From a virus: a stretch of 64,000 nucleotides of DNA. The notes beneath the pieces are model-generated. The model saw only the letters and a program-made list of their open reading frames with translations. It did not search any database and was not told the origin of the DNA. The DNA lies in the IMG/VR virus record IMGVR_UViG_3300036832_000974, positions 1 to 64,000 of that record; one strand, 5' to 3'. Shown here in pieces: positions 27,498 to 35,400 of this stretch. How positions within the stretch are numbered: the first letter of the stretch is position 1; each line of letters starts with the position of its first letter. Both the position numbers and the translations under genes were made by a program.

Positions 27498-30128
27498 TCA
27501 ACGGAACATCATGAAGATGTAATTCGACGGCACCGACAATGTCGTATCAGCCGTAAACACCCCTCCTACCGTGCTTCCAGCAAACGTGTTCGGGGTTGAC
27601 GTCGTGTCCACATTCTTGGAGTGGGCCACGAAGATCGATTGTTGAGATGCTGTCTTCGAAAGGCACCAAGGCTGGCCAGCCCCATCGGCTTGCCCGCCCT
27701 GCGAGTGCGTCCCGCAGTACGTTGTATCGAACCCAGCTATGAACGGCTCGGTGTTGTTGTTAACGCAATCGTTCCCAGTCACTGATGCGGTGTCAGCGCT
27801 GATCAGCGTTATGCATAAGCCAGCGGCGTTGGTTATGAAGTTGTTGGATATCTGCAAATTTTTGAACGGGAAACCGGATGGCGAGAACCCGCCATCTTGA
27901 GTGGTGCCCCACACGAAGATGGCCGCTCCGTTCCACCCCGACGCACCTGCCCCGTTAGAGATAGATAACGGGTCCCAGACATGCGAGAAGTCGCCGCCTC
28001 CTACCCCCACGATTGAATTGTTGCGGACAATGATGTTGCTTGAACCTGAGCCGGCAAGGGTCTCCAGAGACGGAGTGTTGAAACTCCAGCTCATTTCAAT
28101 CGGCCCATAATAATTATTGCCAAACACATTGTTCTCGATAAGGACGTTTTCATTGTAAGCAAGAATACGTCCATGGTTGTCATGGAAGCACGAGTCACGG
28201 ATGATGACATTCGGAGAAGACAGCCCCGGGAACGCTATCGCCGGAAGCTGTGTGCCGGTAAGCCCAATGTACGGGGTTAGCTCCGGGACTGATGGATAGG
28301 TCACGGTCCAGGTCCATATGCCAGTCCCCGCATTATACGACTGGGAGAATGATCCGATCGTTCTGCCGATCTCTGCATAGGTGTTCGGATCGATGAACTT
28401 GATCGTGTTGCCGACCCCTGTCGTCATCGGATATTGAAATGTCGTGTCCAGCGTGAAGCCGGTGGTTGACGTAAGAGACGTCAGGTTCTTCACCATGAGC
28501 CCACGCATCCAGAAATCGTCATCATCTTGGAAACCAAAGTCGCTGTTCTCGATCAGAATGTTTCCGTAATTGAACGCCGAATCGGAATCGCCAACGAACG
28601 AGACGTAACGCGGCTGCTCCCCAGATGCGAGGGCAGAATCCGGCTTCCGGGTCAGTGCGATATTACTCAGCCTCACATTCGAAGACTGCGAACCAACTAT
28701 GAGCCCGGTTCCTCCACCACCATAGCAGGCAACATTCTCGAACGTGGAGTTGGTCGCGGCCGAGCCGATATCGATGCATCCGGCAGTCTTGACGAACAGA
28801 ACAGCTTCGGTCCCATCCGGCAGATTGAAACCACCTGACAAATTGTAATAGTACAATCCATCCGAGGCGAAGTTGGAATTGAACCCGGTGCCATTTGGTC
28901 CTGTCGCAGTAGGTACAATCCCAACACGAGCGCCACCACGAAAGTCATAGGTGTAGTTGGACAGACGGTAGCCGTCCAATGTCTTGAGCGTAGGCGGGTT
29001 GGTCGGATCGGGAATGTAGTAAGAAGGATTGTTGACCGTGAACCGCTGCGATGAAACAGCTGTCATCACCGTAGGCGTCGATACATTCGTTGATGGGTTT
29101 ATTCCATAGGTGAGATTATAGGTCCCCGTTCCGCCGGTCCCCGTTCCCCCGGGATAGATACGAGCCCAGCTGCCAATCGCTCCTGACGCATCATAGATGT
29201 ACTGATCGTTGGCAAGCGCGCCGCTCGTCACACTGGACACTGTCAGGATGCCGCTGCCAGCATTAGGCGGCCCACCGGCAGCAATGGTGCCGGTGAACGT
29301 TGCGCCAACCACATTGTGAACAACTCCGGGGATTGCGGCGCGAAAGTCCCGGTCGAACTGAATGTCCCTCACGAGGGTCCGGTTGGTGAGACCGACCACA
29401 AGTCCCTGAACAGCCCCAATCGTCGACGGCGTCTGATTGAAGAGGACGCGGGTCAGCGGAATGATGTGCCCCTTGGCATCGGTGGTGTGACCAGCGTCAC
29501 CGATCAACGAGGTGTCATTGGCGGTCATCATAATGTTGTAATTGAACGTACTGGTGCTCCACGACGGATTGTTCAGATGATAATCGCCAGCAGCGAGATG
29601 CACCGCGGTGCCGGCAACCTTCAGGGCATTGTCTATGTTGGTGAAGTCACTACACCCTACCGCGCCATTGCAGGGCGACAGCATTACCGTTGACGTGGTG
29701 ACAGGGACCTGGACCGTGAACGATATCGTGTCACCATTGGCCGCTTCGAATGATTCCGTCCGGTCCACCCCGAGCTTAGGCGCCGGGATTTGCTGCATCG
29801 GCGGACAATTGAATGGCAATGTCATGTCCGAGATCGCGGCACGCATTGGGTTGGTTTGACTCGCGCCATTCACGACCTGATAGACGTAAACCGTATTCAC
29901 GACCGCCGTTGTGTCGGTGAACGTCGCGCCCGCTGTCGTGCCGATCGTAGTGGTGGAACCCGGCACACCGAACGCCGAGCGCTGCACCGTGTTGGTCCCG
30001 GACGGTGACGATCCCCAGGACAATGCAATGTTGGTCCCCGACGGTATTGCTGACAGCGTTCCGAACGACTGCCCGAAAGCGCCGGATGTTGGGATGACAA
30101 GGCACGCCAGCGCGAGCAGGTGTTTCAT
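27498..30128 (-). CDS. Secreted right-handed beta-helix protein (putative depolymerase)
   Basis: 876 residues from ATG 30128, overlapping the previous stop (ATGA). MKHLLALACLVIPTSGAFGQ is a Sec signal peptide. Next comes an Fn3-like domain (TNIALSWGSSPSGTNTVQRS ... VYVYQVVNG, residues 20-95), then a long parallel beta-helix beginning at DFTNIDNALKVAGTAVHLAA and running past NVIIRDSCFHDNHGRILAYN and NVLIENNVFGNNYYGPIEM. Beta-helix proteins of phages usually cut surface polysaccharides. A signal peptide is unexpected for a virion protein, which assembles in the cytoplasm, and suggests export by the infected cell. Hand count of 28021-28200 gives 46% G+C, well below the neighbouring tail genes, a sign of transfer. 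Confidence 0.75.
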   Translation of the reverse strand: MKHLLALACLVIPTSGAFGQSFGTLSAIPSGTNIALSWGSSPSGTNTVQRSAFGVPGSTTTIGTTAGATFTDTTAVVNTVYVYQVVNGASQTNPMRAAISDMTLPFNCPPMQQIPAPKLGVDRTESFEAANGDTISFTVQVPVTTSTVMLSPCNGAVGCSDFTNIDNALKVAGTAVHLAAGDYHLNNPSWSTSTFNYNIMMTANDTSLIGDAGHTTDAKGHIIPLTRVLFNQTPSTIGAVQGLVVGLTNRTLVRDIQFDRDFRAAIPGVVHNVVGATFTGTIAAGGPPNAGSGILTVSSVTSGALANDQYIYDASGAIGSWARIYPGGTGTGGTGTYNLTYGINPSTNVSTPTVMTAVSSQRFTVNNPSYYIPDPTNPPTLKTLDGYRLSNYTYDFRGGARVGIVPTATGPNGTGFNSNFASDGLYYYNLSGGFNLPDGTEAVLFVKTAGCIDIGSAATNSTFENVACYGGGGTGLIVGSQSSNVRLSNIALTRKPDSALASGEQPRYVSFVGDSDSAFNYGNILIENSDFGFQDDDDFWMRGLMVKNLTSLTSTTGFTLDTTFQYPMTTGVGNTIKFIDPNTYAEIGRTIGSFSQSYNAGTGIWTWTVTYPSVPELTPYIGLTGTQLPAIAFPGLSSPNVIIRDSCFHDNHGRILAYNENVLIENNVFGNNYYGPIEMSWSFNTPSLETLAGSGSSNIIVRNNSIVGVGGGDFSHVWDPLSISNGAGASGWNGAAIFVWGTTQDGGFSPSGFPFKNLQISNNFITNAAGLCITLISADTASVTGNDCVNNNTEPFIAGFDTTYCGTHSQGGQADGAGQPWCLSKTASQQSIFVAHSKNVDTTSTPNTFAGSTVGGVFTADTTLSVPSNYIFMMFR

Positions 30129-31081
30129 CGGCACACCTCCAGCTTTTCGAGCCGGGATTTCAGCTCCCTTACTGCACCAACCAGCTCGGCGATCATCCCA
30201 GGTTGCGACCACCCTCTGGGTTTTCCCTCAGTATCATACGCGACCAACCTGGACTCGACGGCTTCAACATCCTCGGCGATCAGCCCGATCTGCTGACGAT
30301 TGGAAACATCATCGTTCCGCACAAACGTCTTGGGCTGCAGCGCAGCGATGCGGTCCAGGGAGCCACCGAGCGGTGCGATGTCGTGCTTGACCCTGGCGGT
30401 CGAGGTGAGACACCCAAGCGTCGCATCGTAAGTGATGGCACCGCTGGTGCCGAAACAAACCGTGCCGAGCTGAGCCGCTGCCGTCTGAGTCATGGCCGGA
30501 ACGAAGAGTTGGCCCACAAAATGAGCCGATTGAGAAGTATCTAAGGTCAAAGCCAGATTTGGGCCACCAGTGCCAAAAGCAAGTTGGCCATTACTACGGA
30601 ACGCTAGATCAGTGCCGTATGAGCCAGTAACGAGCGCTCCACCACTTCCTATGTAGCCGAAGGTCCCAAAGGGAGCGTTTGCCATCGAAAAATAGGTGTC
30701 AGCCTGCGGAGACGTCAGCACCAAGACTTGCTGCCATCCGTTCGAAATCACGCTTGGCTGGGTGCTGGACCCACCGACATTGATCCTGTCACCAACTCCG
30801 AGCCCCTGATCGATGATGACGGCCCCGGTTGTTGGCGACGTCGATGCTGTCCCATTGGTGAAGTGAAACGGCTGCGAGAGATCAAGCGACAGCGTTGGCG
30901 GCGCCGTCCCGGTTACCTGCAAGGGAGACTGCGTAGCCGTTGCCGGACATGGTTGCAGCGCCGCTGGGGTACCTGTCGGATTGCAGAAGATGCTGAATGG
31001 CGGGACCTGACCGGGAAAAGTCTGCGCAGCCGCAGGAATGACGAACAGCGCGAGCAGCGCCGCGAGCAGGGAACGTCTCAT
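30125..31081 (-). CDS. Secreted fibre-like protein with C-terminal S74 chaperone domain
   Basis: 318 residues from ATG 31081 (ATGA overlap). MRRSLLAALLALFVIPAAAQ is a Sec signal peptide (cleavage after AAA). The middle is beta-rich (SYGTDLAFRSNGQLAFGTGG). The C-terminal 90 residues (STARVKHDIAPLGGSLDRIA, ALQPKTFVRN, QQIGLIAEDVEAVESRLVAY) form an intramolecular chaperone of the peptidase S74 family, with the catalytic Ser and Lys spaced as in S-x4-K. S74 domains fold trimeric fibres and then cut themselves off. Here they are joined to an exported protein. The gene is coupled to the beta-helix gene downstream, so the two may act as one secreted set. Confidence 0.82.
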   Translation of the reverse strand: MRRSLLAALLALFVIPAAAQTFPGQVPPFSIFCNPTGTPAALQPCPATATQSPLQVTGTAPPTLSLDLSQPFHFTNGTASTSPTTGAVIIDQGLGVGDRINVGGSSTQPSVISNGWQQVLVLTSPQADTYFSMANAPFGTFGYIGSGGALVTGSYGTDLAFRSNGQLAFGTGGPNLALTLDTSQSAHFVGQLFVPAMTQTAAAQLGTVCFGTSGAITYDATLGCLTSTARVKHDIAPLGGSLDRIAALQPKTFVRNDDVSNRQQIGLIAEDVEAVESRLVAYDTEGKPRGWSQPGMIAELVGAVRELKSRLEKLEVCR

Positions 31082-32439
31082 TGGATGCTCCATCCAGCGT
31101 TCACGCCGTCATTGAAAGGCACGAGCGTGATGGCTGCATAATTGTTGCTGAGGACAAAACTTGGCAGCCCGTCGATAAGGTCCGGCGACGTGGTGGTGAT
31201 CGTAATCGGGTGAGCCGCTGCTTGCCCCAAGTCCTTGAACGTCACCGGTCTGCCGGACCGGCTCGACGCCAGCGGCAGCGTGCAAGAAGCAGTCCCAGCA
31301 ATGTTGCAGTTGATGATATTGTCGGTTGGGTTGACGACAATCGGTGACGCCGTCACCGCGCGCTGCTTCCTAACACCGAGCACCTGCGTCGCACTACCGA
31401 TCCGAACGTTGATGGCAGCACCGTCATTCCACACGTCGCCATCAACCGGTGACGTCGGCGCCGCACCCGAAGGAATGCTGATCCCCGATCGCGCCGCCGT
31501 GCTTGGCGATGTCCTGACCTGCCCGCCGAACCAGCTTGGCGTATCACCGGCAACGTAGACCCCCCATGAGTTGGTCGGTGCGTTGGGGGCAGGCGGCGGA
31601 TCGACATAGACGCCGTACCAGTTCGTGATCGCACCGCCTTGGTTGAATCCAGTAGCAGCATAAAGGCAGCGGGCGTCGTCAATGGTGCCGCTGGCATTGA
31701 GGTTCTGTATGCCGCCTTGCGTGGCCCACGCCTGAACAATCCTGCCCGCGCCAGTATTGTAAATAGTGCCTATGACTCCGTACGCAGTGAAGACAATCCC
31801 GGTACCTCCCGGTTGAACCTGACCTTGAAGCGCGGTCAAACCTTGCTGGTAGTTGTAATCGCCTCCGGGATTGATGCCGAAAGATCCACCAGTGACACCG
31901 GCGTTGCAAACCGTATCAATGTAGGGGACGACGAGAAGATACTGGGCCGTGGTCCAATCTGTAGGATTATAAAGGGCAGACTGCATGTGCAGCCTGACGG
32001 CGGACTGCGGCGCCTGATTGCCAATCGATACAGGCACATCACGAAACCACGTTGGTGCGTGATACACCCAAGCGTCAGGACTCGTGATGTTGTAGTCGGC
32101 GTGGTCGAGCTGGGTGAGCAGATTGGTTCCCGACGACAGGCTAGCAAGATCCTCGGCCAGGAGCACGAGAGCAACCCGGGCATTGCCGGAGAGCGCGAGC
32201 GCGGCGCCGCCGCTGCTCGACCCGAGCGGGCCGCGCGTCAGCGTGGTGCCGCTGCCACCGATGGTGCCGTGGCCGTACTCGTAAGCGGTGCCGTCAGAGA
32301 TCGAGTAGGACACCGACGAGCCATCGGGGACCGAAGCCTGCGCGGGCGTGCGCCGCCCCGGAATCGCCGCGCCGACGGTGATGGTGCCGGTGCCGGTGGT
32401 CGGCGTCGAGAACTCGACGAGATTGAACAGTGCTGTCAT
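31078..32439 (-). CDS. Tail fibre with shared N-terminal anchor domain
   Basis: 453 residues. Residues 1-100 (LFNLVEFSTPTTGTGTITVG, RRTPAQASVPDGSSVSYSIS, DGTAYEYGHGTIGGSGTTLT, VALVLLAEDLASL) match the starts of the 1953-residue fibre at 32439-38300 and the 440-residue fibre at 57014-58336. The remainder is beta-rich with repeated glycines and ends in PVTFKDLGQAAAHPITITTT and YAAITLVPFNDGVNAGWSIQ, typical of fibre tips. Coupled by overlapping stop and start to both neighbours. Confidence 0.78.
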   Translation of the reverse strand: MTALFNLVEFSTPTTGTGTITVGAAIPGRRTPAQASVPDGSSVSYSISDGTAYEYGHGTIGGSGTTLTRGPLGSSSGGAALALSGNARVALVLLAEDLASLSSGTNLLTQLDHADYNITSPDAWVYHAPTWFRDVPVSIGNQAPQSAVRLHMQSALYNPTDWTTAQYLLVVPYIDTVCNAGVTGGSFGINPGGDYNYQQGLTALQGQVQPGGTGIVFTAYGVIGTIYNTGAGRIVQAWATQGGIQNLNASGTIDDARCLYAATGFNQGGAITNWYGVYVDPPPAPNAPTNSWGVYVAGDTPSWFGGQVRTSPSTAARSGISIPSGAAPTSPVDGDVWNDGAAINVRIGSATQVLGVRKQRAVTASPIVVNPTDNIINCNIAGTASCTLPLASSRSGRPVTFKDLGQAAAHPITITTTSPDLIDGLPSFVLSNNYAAITLVPFNDGVNAGWSIQ

Positions 32440-35400
32440 CAGTGATACCGCCGCGTCGAGATGTAGATGGTCACCGACCCGTCAGTCAGTCCGGTAAGGG
32501 CAGTCGCCCCAATGAATCGAACGCTCATCTGCATAGTACCAGTCGGCCCGTCCCATCCCGGGCAGAATCCATCTGCAGTGGGCATCGTCGCCTTGGCGAG
32601 GTTAACCCCGTAGTCGGCATCGGCGATACCCTTGACGTTACCCTTCGTGCCGCCCCTCACTACGGTCGTGCAGTCGAACGCCTTGAGCAGATCGGTTCCA
32701 CCCGAAGTGGTGCCGACCTGCATCGTGCAGGTGCCCGCGCCGGTGAACACTCGTGCCACATCGGCAACGATACCGGTGATCTTCGAGCGCATGGGTATGG
32801 CGCCCAGTGAGATATCAACGGTTGTGACCCCGGCGGAATTGATGGAGGTGAACGGTATTGTTATGGATGTGACGCCATCGGTCAGGATGCCCTGCGAGTG
32901 CGCTATCAGCCCGCTGCCCTGAACATTCTGTCCCAGGCCAGTCGAGAGGGTCTGAAGAGCACCGAACGATGTAGGAATTTTACCGGTGTCTCCGTAGTCG
33001 TTGATCTGCTGCACAGCCCACTTGGAGTGAGGGAATGTCGATGTGGGGAACTCATCATTGGGATCGTAGGGATTCATGGAGCCATCGTAGTAGACCGGCA
33101 CACCCTGCGTTCCACCGGTGTTCGCAAAGGAATTGCCGATGGACGTCACCCCTCCAGGCTCCTGCGCGCCTAGTATCTGCACGACCGTCATCCCCTTGGA
33201 CGATACAGTGCCCATGTCCCGGTCGAGAGTGTATGTCCCAACCCCTCCGCTCCCAGTTCCGTAGTTGGAAATCTGGGCGGTCTCCATCGAGTTCCCTGAC
33301 CCAGGAGACCTGTAGAACCTGATCTGCCACGTAGGACCGAACCCCGGGAAGCCAGCAGCGACCGCCGTGACGTTGAGAGTCGACACCCCTCCCGTCGTCG
33401 ATATAGATGCGGTGATTGGAATAACTGGATGCGAGTTCAAACTGGAAATATCAGTGCAAACTATTTTTGGTGACATTCCAACGGCTGGGTTCTCAAGAAA
33501 GCAAGCGTCTCGTGCCCCATTCATGAAAACGTTGTTGATCATGGTCAGATTGCCCGGCCACTGGATGACAACACCATCGGCTGGCATTGTGCACTGATAA
33601 GAGTTCTGCACCAGCGTCGCATTGATCTGCCCGGCGCCACCAACGGCCGTTAAGAACATGCCGCAGCTCTCTGTCTCCGCGGACGTGATGTGGATGTTCG
33701 ATGCACCATTGGCACGGATGTCAGAGAGCGTGTCGCCAGCGAAAGATGGGAAGAACAGCTCGCAGCTCCCCGACACTGGGTCACCATCAAAGCCGTAGTC
33801 CAAGTGTCCGAACACAGTGTTGAAGATGAAGAAATTCTTGATGTTGCCACCGACGATGGTTCTGAAACCGGAGTGGCCCTTGATCGACCGAACTGTGGTT
33901 CCCGACCTCGTGGTGCCAACAAGCGGCACCTTACCGGCAAAGACTTTATGATTGCCATATTGCGTGCCAGTGAAGTTGATGCTGGCGCCGCCGGGCGTCG
34001 CCGACACCTGGAACGTGTCGGTAGCGAGTCCAGTGGCGCTGACGTAGTAATTATTGCCGTGGGTAATATCGGTCGAGTACAGCGGCCCACCGACGATGGT
34101 CGATGGCAGCGATCCGTCAGTCTGAAACACCACCGGAGTATTAGCCGCTAGTCCATGCCCGGGCCAGTGAACCACGCCGGGACTAGCGTTGGGCATCAAC
34201 GTCGCGAACGCGTCAGTGATGGTCGGGAACTGGAAGTTGTAGACCGGGAGAGCGAGGTGATAGTGGTCGGCATCAATCGGGATGGCATAGTATGTCAGGC
34301 CAGAGTTGGCATCGTCGATCTTCACGGCACGACCCATGGTCAGCCCGTGGGCCGTGTCGGTTACGACGAGGGGATTGCCAGCGGCGATGGTCACCGTCGC
34401 ATTCTTGATGCCGCCCAGCACCTCGCAGGAGTCAAAAATGATCTGAGCCGCTTGAACTGTCTGCTGTATTTGGTTGCCGCACAATACAGCAGTACTGTTA
34501 TGAGCTAACACCCCAGTCGCAAACACGCACCTGTTGAAAGTGATGTTGTTGCACGGCGTCCCGCCGCCGACCTTCTCGCCCACAGCATGGTCGTTGACGC
34601 AGTCGGCAACGAATGCATATTGGCTGACGATCGCCTTCACATAGACAATCTCGAACGCGGCGGTGCCGAGACCAACGCCGACACTTGCACCCGGTTGCAC
34701 GCCAGGAGACGTCCACGGGTGGTCGTTGATCATCATATCGCAGGTGAAGGTCCGATTCGTACCAGCCGTCACCGCGGCGGCAAGATGGATTGCCCCGAAG
34801 TTGTTCATCGTGTTGTCGGCGGTGATGTGGACCGTGTTCACGAGGTCGCTGAAGGTCGTGTAGTCCATGCCGATGGAGACAAAGTTGACGGCTTCGATGA
34901 TGATCTGGTTGGCGCCATAGATGATGAACATCGATGGGTAGCCAGACCCCTGCCACGCGAAGCAGCTGCTGACCGTACCGCCGGATGCTGATTGAGACTG
35001 GCCGAGTATCTTGATGCTGATGCCGTTGTTGCCGCACAGGATCACTGGGTGCTTCAACATCATGACAGAAGGTGGCAGCAGCAGCGTCGCCGTTAGGCTA
35101 CCGCCGTTCAGGATGGTGCCGGGGTCCTGGAACGGCAGAAGCGCGGCGTTCAGGGTAGCCGAGTCGTCAGTGGACTGATCAGCGTAGACGCCCGCCACCT
35201 TGGCGTTCCAGCCGATCGCCTCCGGGATGTACTCCCAGTGCGCGCCATCGGCGCTGGTGAATGAGTAGGGCGCCTTGGACGGGTTGATCGAGGAGACCCT
35301 CTTGTAGTTCGCGCCGCCGCCGTCACCGACGGTGCGGTAGCCAGAGGTGTGGATCGCGTTGAGAGAGGGCGCGATGTTTGCGGCCATCGCCACGGTTCGC

